Shown here one piece after another: positions 25,151 to 37,620 of a stretch of 64,000 nucleotides of DNA; positions within the stretch are counted from its first letter, which is position 1; the number at the start of each line of letters is the position of its first letter. Under the pieces are notes generated by a model. It worked only from the letters and a program-made list of their open reading frames with translations, had not been told where the DNA came from and did not search any database. A program made the position numbers and the translations under genes. Source of the DNA: Casuarius casuarius (taxonomy: Eukaryota > Chordata > Aves > Casuariiformes > Casuariidae); contig PTFA01000081.1 of assembly GCA_003342895.1 (NCBI GenBank), forward strand, positions 2,125,625 to 2,189,624, read 5' to 3'.

Positions 25151-25799
25151 AATAATGGATGACGAAGGGAAGCTGCCACGGTGAGGCTACTCGGTCCTCA
25201 GGAGATGCTCTGCTCTACGCAGCCCTTCCCAATACATCCATTTCTACAGCACCTCAAACGGGGACCGACTCCAGCCTTAAAGACACCCCCGAACCCCAAC
25301 CACCAGGAACTGTATCAGCCAAAACGACACATTTGAGGACATCAGGAGAGTGACTTACTGAAGTCCTGGATGTCACCGTCCCCGACACTTCACCACCCGG
25401 CCACAACATGCATTAACTGCATGGCAAGATAAGGTACTGCCTGCCCTCAGCAGCACATCGCGCAGGCAGTAAATACTCCTGTAGACCAGGAGGCAGCGAC
25501 CAATGTACCCGAGGGACTTCCACCGCCTGCCCAGCAGCCGAAGGCAATGCCTCCTAAATCGCAGTGTGTTTGAACACCTTGAGATGGAAGGAAATACAGG
25601 CTCTTTTATAAAACTCGCAACCCTCCAACAGACACAAAGGACTCCATCACCGGGGATCAGAGATAGCCCTATCTGCTCAGCTAGCTCTGACACATTACCG
25701 CTGCCAAGAAATAAGAGAGATGTGAACTGTCTATCAGGGAAGTCTTTGCGAGTTCCCCCACCCACTCCCTCCAGACAGACAGCGCAGGAGAGGATGGTG

Positions 25800-28200
25800 G
25801 GGCCCGTCCGACGTGCAGCGACGGGTTGGCACAGCGCGCGCGTGTCTCTTCGTGCCCGCGCAAAGTCTGGCGAAGCGAGCGGCGAACCTCGCGGAGCCCC
25901 GCATCCGCAGCCCCCTTGGCTCGCGCAGGCGCTCCGGCTCCCGCTTGCCCCCTCCGCCCGGCCCAAACTTCTCCAAAGTTTCCAGAGGAAGGAAGCGAGC
26001 AGCTCGCACGGATCCCTCTCCGGCTGCTTGCTTCTCCTCACTTCGCCCTTCTTCCCGAACGCCTTCTCGCTATCTTTGGCGTTCTCACACCCCACCCACT
26101 AATGACTTCTCTCCTACCTCCTCATTCAGCCGACTGAAGTGGCCCTACCTCCCTCCCATGATGTCTTACTTTAGTGTTTTCGTCTCCCTCACCCTAATCC
26201 CCCAAAATCCTTGAGCCCACCGGCCAGCCAGGCCACTCCACGGACGATTTACGACCAGCTCCCCAACATCCCCGACTCGGGCGTCTCTCATTTGGCTTCA
26301 GCCGCGCGAGGAAGGTCTTGGCAGGCTTTTCCTGGCCAAACACCCTGCCTTCGCCCCGCTCATCTCCGCTGCTCCTGACCTGCAACGTCCCCGCCGCGCC
26401 GGGCTCCCCCCCACCGCAGGCACCGTGTCCTCTTTTCACTCCCGGCCTCACAGGAGTTTTCCTCCGGACTTTGTCCTCGCGTCCCCTTTACTCCTCTCGG
26501 TTCGTGCACCGTCTCTGGATGGCTTCGGCTCATTCTGAGCTCGGAGAAGGAGAAATGAGGCAGTAACTGGAGAGGAATCAGCTGTCTGAACTCTCAAATC
26601 TCTCTCCAAAAAAAACCACCGTCTTCTGGCCAACCTGCCTCTCCTCATCAGCTCCACGAGCTCACGGCCAAGCCATCGCGCTCTCCTCCCTCCTCCGAAA
26701 GCCCGATCCTCCCGCACGGCAGCCGGGCCGCAGCCCGGGACAAGCGCGGGGCCCGACCCGACCCCACGGGCTCTGGGAGGCTTCTCCGCCCTCCCCGGGT
26801 GCCCCCTGCACCGCCCACCCTGCTGCCCCTCTCGTCTCCACCACCGCGGAGCCCCCAGACATGTCCTGTGTCTGTCCCTCGTGCCCCGGCTGCCCAAACC
26901 GCCCCGCGCGGGTAGGGGCACCGCTCTGCTCCCACCACAAACAACGCCGCTGCGGGCATGGAGAACCCAAATATCGACTGCCTTCGACCTCTGGGGCTGG
27001 AGGGGACGTGGGAAGGTGGTGGAGCGCCAGCACCGCGCTCCAGCGGCCTTTGCACAGATGCTCCTGACCCGTGAACCCCCCCGAAGAGGCTCATCCAGCT
27101 GTCTGGAAACCTATCGCGGTGCTGCGGGATTCGGAAGGGACCCCGCGCCTCCTCGGGAGGTTTCTCCCGTGCGAGCTCAGCTCTCGGGCTCTGGCTGCAG
27201 CCCTGGCCCGGCCCGGGAGCGGACACGCTATCCCAGCCACCGCCTCACCCAGCTCCGGCAAAAATAGCCCTGCCTCCTGCGCTCTGCAGGCAGCGCTCCT
27301 GCTAATGCATCACGGGCTGACGCTCGCCTCCCGACACCGACGCGCTGCTGACTCACTTGTTTTGTGGCCTGCTGTAACCCAAAGATCCTGTAGTAACCCA
27401 GCGCTGGCAGCCATCCCTAATTTTGTTTTTGGTTTGCACACCCGATTTCTCCCTTCTCGGGGAAGCGCGGCACAGGGGAGGACAAGCGGCGCTGTGCACG
27501 GCGAGAAGGCCGACGCGGCCGGGGCCCGGCGCGAGGGTCACGAAGCTCCGTGCATCACCCCAATTTGTAAGCATGCACACTTCCATCGTTCAGGCAATTA
27601 AAAAAATCCCACCGAGTGGTAGGGGGCTGTGACGAGCCCCCCCTCACCTACCACCCCGCAGGCCGGCAGCCTGCATTTCCTGGCTATCCTTTATTTTTAT
27701 TTTCCGTTATCCCGGAGGCGCTTACAAACTGATCGGAACAAAATGACTACAGATTTCTCCTTTCCGGCTATCAGAAGGGAGCTGGCAGGTGTACAGCTCC
27801 CTGGATCCTCCCTTTTTAAATATAGCCTGCTCGCTGTGCCCAGTCCCCAGGGACGCTCCCGGTCCTCCAAAGGGTCTTAAAGAGCCTCTCTAATGGCTCG
27901 GAGATGGCTGGGGCTGGCGGCGGTGGCCGCTACACGACTCCGAGCAGAACCTGCTGACCTCCACGAATCCCACGGGAAGATTTTTCAGCCTGTTCCCCTG
28001 CTCCCCCAGCTCTGCCCTGCGCTGGGTTTTGGTGCTGCACGGCGTTTTGGCGAACCTCAGTGCCTCGGCTCGGAGGTGGTGGGGCAACGCCAGAGTTGTG
28101 GCAGGCGCCCGGTTCGGGGCCGGACGCCCGCGTGCTGGGTGCTGCGCAGCGCCACGCGGATGGACCTCCCCCAGGCCGACCCCGCTGCGCTCATTAATAC
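25800..28200. other. Discontinuous CpG-rich region
   Basis: CpG-rich patches at about 25800-26020, 26690-27240, 27460-27540 and 28020-28190 are separated by less GC-rich DNA. Frames of up to 240 codons overlap on both strands and are Pro/Arg/Ala/Gly-rich. None is supported as a gene. A CNC/MAF-type site lies at 27346-27356. Confidence 0.45.
27346..27356. promoter_or_regulatory. CNC/small-MAF (NFE2/NRF2-type) site
   Basis: TGCTGACTCAC is identical to the site at 62940-62950 and fits the consensus TGCTGASTCAY. It is a motif match only. Confidence 0.35.
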
Positions 28201-28319
28201 GCTTCCACGCAAATCGGCAGGTTGTACTGTAAGGGGTTTGGAGGGGTGTTTCTCTCCATGCCACCATCTTGCCGGGCTGCCGTGATTAGTACTTTAGGAA
28301 ATGAGGCACTGCAGGAGCT

Positions 28320-28470
28320 TCACTGACGCCGTAATTCCATAACCAGCATTTATTAAAGGGCAGCAAAAATTAAATTCAGTTTGCTAAGCAGTGGAAGTTT
28401 TCTAATATTCAACTTAGATTCCCTCATGCATAGATTCATATAATAGCATTTCGTATCAGTCCTGCGATAT
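28320..28470. promoter_or_regulatory. AT-rich candidate conserved non-coding element
   Basis: Complex AT-rich DNA between two GC-rich blocks, with AAAAATTAAATTCAG and TCATATAATAGCA stretches. Confidence 0.3.
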
Positions 28471-29620
28471 TTTCCTAAAGCAGCCTCCTTCGCGGGCAGG
28501 ACTCGGAGCAGTCTCCTTGCAGCGCGAGATTTACCGTCTCCACAGCATCCAGCAGCATCTTCCCCCCAGCCTCCCCCATTACTCGCGCCGGGTAATTGCT
28601 CTGACATCCCGCTCGCCGCTCCTCCCATGCTGCTCCCTCCAACCTCAGGCAGAGCCTGCGCGCCACACCTCTTAAAGACATCTTAATTCCTATTTCTTCA
28701 GCTGGAAATAGGGAAAATACAGAGTGTCCTGAGGGCTGTGCAAGTGCCTTTTAACAGGAGCTATGTTGAATATCCCAGAGCACTTGAAGGATTAATTCAA
28801 TTTAAAGGGAAGTTCTTTCTGGTTAAGCATTTTTCAAGTGCGAGATTAAGGCAGACAAGCACACCACCGCCACGGAGACAACGCTACAGACACGCGTTCG
28901 CACCCGTCTCCCACTGCTGGAGACGCCTTTAAAACAAAGTCGACAGCAAATCGCACGCTAACTTATGGAGCAAAGCTCCAGCAAAAAGCATTTGGGCCCC
29001 AGCAGATAAATCACTAGTCAATTAAGGGTCTCCAGGCCTGATTAGATTTCTGGAAAGCATCTAGCTACGGTTTTCTGGAAGAAGATACCTAAGGAAACGA
29101 AGCTCACCTTAAATACAGCCTCCATACCTGGAGCTGGTTTAGCCAGTGTTTTCTGCTGTCTTTAGCATCGCTTAGGTACCGCAGGAACTTGTTTTAGTCG
29201 CTAGCGGGCAAGGAGAGAGATTTGAGACAGGCTAATGCAGAAGCAGCGTGCTGCAAGGGTGCTGGGGTGATGCCCGTTTCTCCGGCCTCGGGCAGAGCAT
29301 CCCGACCACGTTGCAAGGAGACCGGCGCCGCGGCACGGACCCAGCGGGCTGAACGCCGGCCACCCCGGAGCACAGCCGCCCGCGGGGCCCAGCCCAGGCA
29401 ATTCCCATGTCAGGTTGACACCTACAGCCACCAGCCTGTCAGGAAGTTTCAATCAGTTTAAAAATATGTACTTTTTAAAAGCAAAGGAAAACTAAGTTTT
29501 AATTTCACCTTAGCAGTCGGACTACGCTGTTTCAGCCCCCCCTTCCCATTTCCACCTCTGGGACAGTTCCACGAAGCTGTGATCCGAAAATAGCAGGTTA
29601 CAGCCAAGCGCTCGGCAACT
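28470..29620. other. Intron segment, no gene seen
   Basis: Mixed DNA with a short CpG-rich patch at about 29280-29400. AT-rich complex sequence at about 28680-28830 might be conserved. No gene is seen. Confidence 0.45.
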
Positions 29621-29840
29621 TTCACTCCCTTTATATAAACAGGGATTATGCTCCACGCTCACCTACAAAGGCAGCCTGGGCCTTTAAGCATTATATAGCC
29701 AGAAGACATTAAAAACAGCCTGTCAATTTAGATGCAAATTTATTTTAGATGCGACAGAGGGCTTACAAAAGAAGGTGCACTATATGCTGTTTTTTTCTGC
29801 TAACACTATTGTGATTTGGCTCCCAAGTGTATTAGACCGT
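29620..29840. promoter_or_regulatory. AT-rich candidate element with octamer
   Basis: AT-rich unique DNA with a POU octamer ATGCAAAT at 29732-29739 and TTATATAAAC and TTATATAGCC stretches, directly left of the SINE-like remnant. Confidence 0.3.
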
Positions 29841-29960
29841 ATTAGGATGGGTGACTGGGTAGCTCATGGGATTGGTAATGGGATACAGAGACTTTCACCT
29901 CTGGGTCAGCCTCTGGTTGAAATCCAGCCCGGCTCAATAGTGACGGAAAGTCTTTACAGG
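29840..29960 (+). mobile_element. Ancient tRNA-derived SINE-like remnant
   Basis: TAGCTCATGGG near 29860 resembles a Pol III A box. The B-box-like GGTTGAAATCC follows near 29918, with TTTCACCTCTGGGTCAGCCT between. The wording resembles old amniote SINE families that carry a CTGGTTCAAATCC segment. The A-to-B spacing of about 60 bases is longer than in a tRNA gene, so a functional tRNA is excluded. The family is uncertain. Confidence 0.5.
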
Positions 29961-30249
29961 CTGAGGGCTGCTCGGGTTGTCAGGCGTCTCGCGGAAGGGC
30001 AAGCGCTAAAGTGCATCCGGAACCACGCTGCCGCGACAGCGGCCCTCGCCTCCGCTCTGCACCGGGCCGCCCCGGGGAGCACTGCCCCGACGGCGGTGGG
30101 GGAGACGGGCCCCCCCGGCCCCGGGCTGTTTGCGGCGGCTGGGAAGCACAGGGCTGAGTGCTGCTGCGCCGAGCGCTTTCCCAAGCTCCGCACCCACCGG
30201 ACACCTGGGGAACCGCCGGCAAGGCTTCCGGAGAGGCTATTTTGAAACA

Positions 30250-33200
30250 TCATCCACGGGCTTTCCCCGGAGCAGGGAATTAAAACATCAGTGTTTACCA
30301 AATGCTGGGCCCTGTGCAGAGATAGGGGGACAACTTATTTACCAAAGCACAAGCCACATAACTGAGGCTAGAGGACAGACGGACGAGTTTCATTTAGATC
30401 TGTGGCATTTGCATCCTTCCCCGGCGTAACAGGTTCCTCCCTAATTGAGGTTTGCAAGGAAAACAACAAAACCCACCACTTTTCCTCCTAGAAGCTCCAC
30501 TCTGTGCACTCTGTCTCCCCACTATCGCCTCCTCTTGCGTGCATCCCTCCGCCAGGCAACGCCAAGCCCGCTGCCCCCACCTCCCGCCCCGGGAAAGAGC
30601 TCCTCGTTCTGGTTTTGGTGAGGCTCAGAGCTAGACACAGGAAAGAAAAGGTGATTTCACAATTCCAAGGGTAATCAAAAAATTCCTGCTTTCCTGGTGC
30701 TGCTACACCAAGGTTATTTATAACTGCCTCAGAGAGCGCCTTGTCCAAGGAAGCACCAATCCAGCGTCTATCGGAGGAAGGGGATCATCAGACGAGCAAA
30801 ACCTAAAAGCACACGACTAGACCAGCACTTTTTATCCATCCACTTCTTTGGCACGGAAAGTCCTCCCCGGTGCTGCTTAGATCAGCATCCTTTGTTGTTC
30901 TGCTGTGTTTTCCCTCGGTTGCCTTCACCAGGCTCTGCAAATCTTAGTCCTTCTCCCCGATCACACAGCAACACTCAGATCACCTCCCCTTCCAGACCGG
31001 GGTGGGCTTCCTGGGAGGGGAAGTGCTCCAAAATCTCTCTGAATGAAAGGTGCTACTTAAAGAGGAGCTACACTTTACTACAGGACTCAGCTGAAAACCC
31101 TCCACAGTTCTAAGTATTTCATAAACAAGTGGTGCTGGTAATGAGCATAAAACCTTTCATTTGCAATGGCTTTGATTACAAGGAGGTATGAAGTATATCG
31201 CAGAAATTGCCTGACAAGAGTTTTATTTAGATCTTATTAATCTCACCAAAACATTCACCGCGCTTGCAATTTCTGCTCACTTTCAGGCACAGCCTGTGCG
31301 AAAGACACAGGCACGTGCAGGACCCACGGATGGACCGAAACGTCGCAGGTCAGTTATCTGCAACAGCAACACCGAGATGTTGCAAAGCCTATGCCCAAAT
31401 GTCTCCGCAGCAAGCCTGCGCTGGGGTTACGCAGCCCGCCCAGGAACAGTGCTGGTTGGAGGTGCCCAGAAGGTGCCAAGGCAGGTCAAAGTCAAGGTAC
31501 CCAGCGGGCTGCAGTGTGGGGCGGCTCCCTGAGGGACCCCTGGTTCTGCCTTGGCTTCCCTAAGCCCCAAAATATCTTGCAAGAAACCGGTGCTGCAAGG
31601 GACAAGCAGAGTTTCAAGCCTGGGGAGAAATGTTCCCTCCTGGTCCTCACCTCTCCCAGATATTGGTACAGCGCTGCAGATCCTCACTGCCCTGGCAGTT
31701 TCTAAGAAAACGCAATCATTTCTGCAGAAAGTTTGGCTTTGGTTACTCTGGCCAATGGCAAGAGTTTCTTTAATCAATTCAAATTGCATTTTCTGGAGAT
31801 AAGTGTCACACTCTCGGTTGCCAATAAAAAGCAAGCTGGACAAGAGCAAAAAACCCGACGCACACTGCAAAGTCACTGCACAAGCTTGCAGGCTGATATT
31901 TATAGCGTTTCCCTCAGCAAAAGCCAAAAATAATTGTTCCAGCCCAATTACTGAATTTCTGAACTCTCTGCTCAGGAGTACCCACCAGGCCTCTGCACCT
32001 TGCGCTGCACCCAGTTAGTGCCCTGCAGCAGGACGACCCCACTGCGGGGCCACACGGGACTCTGGATATCTAATGGTCGTGGGCTGCCCTTGGAGACGGT
32101 ATCTTTGGAGAGCTGGCTCCACGCAGGGAAGGGAGCCAAGCACTCTGAATGCAGAGGTGGCTCCTGGATGCTAAGCTTAAATGAAGTGGACTTGTCTTAC
32201 AAAGCTAACCTAAAGACGGATCCATGAGGTTAAGCCGGGACTTTGGAGAGGTTCCCACAAACTTATTCCCAAATAAAACACTTGGTTAACCAGGTTTTGC
32301 TGTAGCCTGTGTAGCATCCCAGAAATTTCATAAACTTCAGATCATGCACTTCTTCAGAATATAAAATATCTTTCAGGCTGGAAACATATCAGGAAACGCT
32401 GACTTGGGTCCTTCAGCCCTGTCCTGAAGTACAGCAAGCCACACCAAAAGCCTTCTTCAGCCCAATGCAGACCAGATATTTTGAAACAGAGCATGAGAGA
32501 GTTGGCCCTTGGCTTGCAAAGGTTCTCGAGCAGATTAAGTCATCCCCCAGTTTCCCATTTCTCCTTAAGAGCCCTCTGGATCTGTTTGGAAATTGCTTCC
32601 TTCTCCCTTTGCACAATCCACCCACATCTCTGCTGCCTTTTATATCACTAATGAAGCCAAGCAAAGAAAGGTAACTCTGTTTTACCTTAGGAATCTCAAG
32701 TAACCAATTTAAAAGTGAAGCATACTCTTGGTAAAGGTGTTCTTGCAGCCAGGGCAGCAAAGACACAGCTCCCAAAAGCTGGGAGTTTTTTAAAATGAGT
32801 GGCAGGTACAAGCTGAGGAAGAGAGAAAAAACTCCAAGGGCATACTCTGAATCCCCTACCTTTGAACATCTTTCACAACTTAAAAACAGATTACATACAC
32901 ATATATGCCTAAAAAAATTCACCATGGAGCCCAGCCAAGTGTCAGTTCAGGGCTGCACACTATGAAGTGATCACATTTAGTGTCAAAATTGAACTCCCAT
33001 TTTGGAGTATCCATCCCTCTCCCCAAACGCACACATTTTGGGGATGTTCCCCTCGTGACAACCCTGACCGTAAATCATGCACAGCCAAGTCCAACCTCCC
33101 CAGGGAAGCCAGCAAAACGCCCTCCTGGATTTCCAAGACAGGATGCACGAAGCCGCGGGAGGGCTGGCAACCCCAGCCGCTGGCACCACAGCTGCCGAGG

Positions 33201-34440
33201 ACACCGAGCGGTCTTTCCAAAAACGGTCACTACCTTCTTCGGAGAGGCAAAAGCAAGGAAAAGAATGGATCAGCCTGATGTCCGGAGGTGACAGCACGCA
33301 CCTGCCCGGATGAGTGGCTACAAGATGGGCTCCCTTGGCGTTTGGAAGCGGTTTGTGGGAATGGGACCAGAGTCCCCACGAGCCTCCCAGGAGGGGGGTG
33401 CCAATGTAACGTGTCACCTCCACGTCCCAGCCCTCCTCCCATGCTGCTTACCTCCTCTTCACCTAGCCTCTGAGGCAGCTGGCTGCATTTAACTAGGCCT
33501 GTCAGCATGCAGAGGTCTCAAAAAGTACCAAGTCCTTATGCAGTTTTATAAAAATTGGGTATATCAAAGGGAAACCTAAGTATTCTGGTGTCCCCCAACC
33601 GAAGAGCCAACAGCAGCTCAGCTATCAAAGAAGCTGCGTGGGAGCTCAGAGACAACCCCATAGCAAACTCACAAATATACCTGTTTATTTATTTTAGGGA
33701 CAGTATGAAGTTTTTCTTCTTTGCTGGAGAGGGAATTTTCCTTCCTTATTTACTTTGGGGAGAGCAGAGACATCGCGCTCAGCTGTTCCTGCTTTCACTG
33801 CAGATCGGGCAGGACGGTGGGTCCCTGCGAGGTGTACCCCCATGCTGCAGTGCATCAGTCTGAACTAACGCTTCCTCTCAACTCAAAGTCAGGCAGTCAG
33901 TGAAGCTGGAAACACTTAGAGAAAATAGGCTTTGAGCATCTAAAGCTTGTGAGCGCCCTTCCACATGGACGCACCCCACCCCACAATTGCCCAGATCCAA
34001 TTCCTGCCTTGGAGCAGACTCTGCTGCCTCTTCCTCCGAGACGCAAAAAGCCAGGCTGCTACCTCTGAGCAGATTCGCTCGCACCCGCACGTCTTCACTG
34101 GAAGGCAGCTCAGTGCAAAGCCCCTTGCCTCCTGAGCAGGACACGCTCACAAGTAGCATCAGCCGATGCAAGCAGATTGCTTTGATTCACAGCATTAAGG
34201 TGCGATTATGGAACAAGCGTACTGGCCTCTGCTTCGGACCCACCTACGGGACAATCAAGCAGCCTCTGTGGGTCTTACTGGGGAAGACAGAAGAAAAGGG
34301 TACAATTTTTACCCCAGCAAGTGTTTAAAACACTTGCGAGGCTGTACAGACTCCAGCCATTTCTTAGATCCAAGCAAAGCAGATGGCATGCACAACACTT
34401 ATAATTTCACTTTCCAGCTGCCATCACAGAGCAATTTCTG
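30250..34440. other. Intron segment, no gene seen
   Basis: Mainly AT-balanced mixed sequence, CpG-poor compared with the left of the window and free of n calls. A POU octamer in reverse (ATTTGCAT) lies at 30407-30414. Scattered chance frames only. Confidence 0.5.
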
Positions 34441-34464
34441 AAAAAAGGGGGGGGGGGGCGGAGA
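34441..34464. repeat. Poly-A/poly-G junction (G12)
   Basis: Six A bases are followed by twelve G bases (34447-34458) and then CGG, a purine-only, quadruplex-capable tract. Confidence 0.9.
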
Positions 34465-37400
34465 ACCAACATTTTTTTTCCTTGAGAATTTTAATTTTAA
34501 TTTAAAAAACATATTATTCTGTTTTTAAAACTTGAGAGTCCCTCGGAGGAAGAATGCAACTGCTCTGCAAACAACGTGTGTTTTGCCAACTGATCCACAG
34601 TCTGTTTCTTCACACCCAGCGGCCTACAATGAAGCAAGTGTCTGGAGAACCAGTTGACCTCCACAAACGCCCCATCAGGAGGGATAAATCCCCCACAGAG
34701 AGGGGAAGAGGGGACCTTCTGGTCCAGCAAGTCCTGCCCTCTTCCCTGGGGTATCACCTTCCTGAGCCCCACCTGGACGTGCTGAGGTCAAGTCCTTCCA
34801 ATAACAGGTTCCTCCATCACGTTAACGGTATCAGCTGTCCCAAACCTCTCACCTGAGAGTAAACTATCAACAGTGCGTTTTTCTTTTCTATCACAGCCCT
34901 CAGTGAGCTACTCTGCAGCTTTTGGGGACTGTCAGCTCCCTTGCTTCCCCCTCCCTTACCCCACAGAGAAGAGGGGAGTCCATGGACCGGGCAGTGCCAG
35001 GCTGCCCAGCCCATGCCACACGAGAGCTGCCCCTCGGGGCGTTCAGTGCCTAGCAAAGGATGCCAGCGGCCGCTTTCTGTGCCAGAGAAGCAGCAGGCCC
35101 GCCGGGACTCGTGCGGCTGCCTAACTCCTGCCAGCGGTATCAGTCCTCCTTTCTCCACCGGGCTAAAACATCATTGCCAGGAAAGATAAAAGCACCGAGC
35201 AAGTCAGATGTTGTCTTAACCAGAGAGAGTTAATCTGCTCTAGGCTCCCTTAAGTGGTAACCTCAGCCATGCGGCTGCTCAGGTGGCCAGCAGATGTGAG
35301 GGGTGTTGCAAGTTAGGCCTCCAACATGTTAGAGCAATTTCTTATGCGGAGAAAGACTCCGGCGTGTACAAGGCAGGGAGGAAACAAAGCCTCTGGGAGC
35401 GGGGACGGGAGGCGGCCTGGGGAGCAGATGCAGGGACCTCTCCTAAGGCCAGCACTGGTGATGCAAATCCCCTCCCGGGCCAAGCAGCAGCTCGTGCGAG
35501 ACGCTATGGCGGGAGGAGCCCGGGCGCCGTGGTAGGGACGTGCCTTTCGGAGCAGGCACAGCGTAGCCATTTACTGGCTGAGCCTGCGCAAGGGAGCCGA
35601 AGCACAACTGCCAAAGGCAATTACGCTGAGGTTTTGTTCACTGCATTTTAATTCGCACAATAACAAACAGCGCCAGGCACGCACACCTATGGCCCCTCGC
35701 GGGGGCATCAACCCCAGGGATCCTCGGGAGGGGCAGGACAGACGAGCAGAGCCCCCGAGACACCGCTGCTCTGCTCTGCTCTAGCCCAGCGAGCCGTTCC
35801 ACGCCAGGAGCTCGGGGCAGCGACGACAACACGCACCGGCCCCAGATACGACCGCCTTTGTCCCCTGTAGCCATCCCCTCTTTCCCTGCCCCACGGGTCT
35901 CAGGGCACGACTTTGCCAAGAGACGGGGTGGCTTTTGTCCGCGGTCTCCGAGAGAACCCTTCCGCCCCTGCCGCCTGCCAAACATAATGAGATCTTCAGC
36001 AGCAAGATTTACTGGAGAGGGAGAGCCAAGGCACAGGAGATTTATTGAGCACACAGTCTCCCACTCGTTCTCCAGGGAGACTTTTCCCAGCATTTTGGCG
36101 AGGGGTCCCTGATGCAAGTCATTTTTCTAATTGATTCATCAGTGCTGTAGTCAACCAGCATGTTTGGGGGAAATCAGGGGACAAGACCTGCTTGCGTCCG
36201 ACTCCGCGCTCCAAGCGGTCACGGATACCACGCCGTGCCACAGTCCTCTCAGACCAGACGCAGCAGCAGCAGAGCAGTAATGGGCCTCCGTCGATCTGAA
36301 TGATAACGTTTGCAGGAAACGCTCTCTCTGGGGTCACCGTTAAATGCTTCTGCGTTCTTATCTCGAGGTGGAACTACGGGAGCTCTTTAAGCAGCTCGCA
36401 GGGCTGCCCAGCTCCGCTTGCCACTGAAGATCTGGAAGCAGTAATTCCCGCGACATCCAACCTGAAGGATGAAGTCACTGCCCTGGGATTAAAACACCTC
36501 TGAACCAGCAGGAAAGAGGCATCCAGCGGCAGGCCGACAGGTCCGACCCTGGGCACCTCCGGTGCTGATGAGGGTGCACAACGGGGACCACAGGCTGACA
36601 AAGCACCCAGGCCCAACCCACCAGGCTGTCATCGTAACAGGGCATGGTCCCTCAGCCTTGCCAGTCAAACCAGTCTCCAGGCAGCTCTGATGGAAACTGG
36701 AAGCCCTACTGCCTTCCAGAGGACATGGGGCTCGGCCGGCGTCCTGGCTGCTGGGGGTCTCCGCGACTCTGCAGCAAAGGAGTCTCATCTGCAGGTCTCC
36801 CCATCAGCTTCTGTCCCCGATTCCCCTCCTTTACAAGCCAATTCGTAACTCGCCCACTTCCCTGCGCCTCCAACAAAGGCAGCATCAAAGGAACAGGGAA
36901 AAGTCCAGCCCTTTCCACTCCTGCCCTCTAAATTGTGAGTTTATTTATCCAGGTGAGCTAACTGTCTCTCTCTATCCTCCAGAAACACCACATTAATAGA
37001 ACATACTGTTCTATCACCTGGCGTCTCTTCCCAGTAAACCATTAGTAATACCACCCTTAACTGTCTTGTGCAATGCCAGAAACACCACTGCCCTCACTGA
37101 CTCACTCCCCACATCGCCTACGCACGCAGCAGCGGAGCCCCGAAGCAGGACACCCTCTCGATCAGCAAGTTCAGGCTCTAGGAAACAGAAGGGAAGGGGG
37201 AGGAAAGGACGTTTCACAGCTGAGGGCCTGGGCCCCAAGCCTGGGTCTTGCAGCATCGCCCTTCTGACCGTGCGCCGCCAGGCCGTGCACCGCCAGCAAT
37301 TCCTCCGGCGTTACAGCCTGCTTGCAGAGATACGGTTTCCTACAACTACAGCTCAGCCCAGGTTTTTACTTTCCGGTGGAAGCCAACACCTAGAATTACG

Positions 37401-37620
37401 CTCAGGAACCATAAATCTGGGCATCTCAGACACCAGATTGCTTTCAGCAGTTGCATTCTGTACAGAGCTCAGCTTTAAGTAACAAAAGTACGTGCTTTGT
37501 GCTGCTGACTTCTTGTCTGGGGATGAATAAAACCTAGAAGATGACAGATCAGCACCTTGATCCAAGACCAACCCTGTACTCTTTCTGCTCAAGACACAGA
37601 TAAACAGGCAGCTCTCTCCN
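34460..37620. other. Intron segment, no gene seen
   Basis: Mixed unique-looking DNA without n calls and with a POU octamer ATGCAAAT at 35461-35468. No repeat family or gene is recognised. Confidence 0.5.

Noticed and set aside
25373..26095. 240-codon minus-strand frame
   Set aside because: It spans the border of a CpG-rich patch and overlaps a 199-codon frame on the opposite strand. No homology is recognised.
29858..29930. Possible tRNA gene from A-box- and B-box-like words
   Set aside because: The boxes are too far apart and no cloverleaf stems form around them. An old tRNA-derived SINE fits better.
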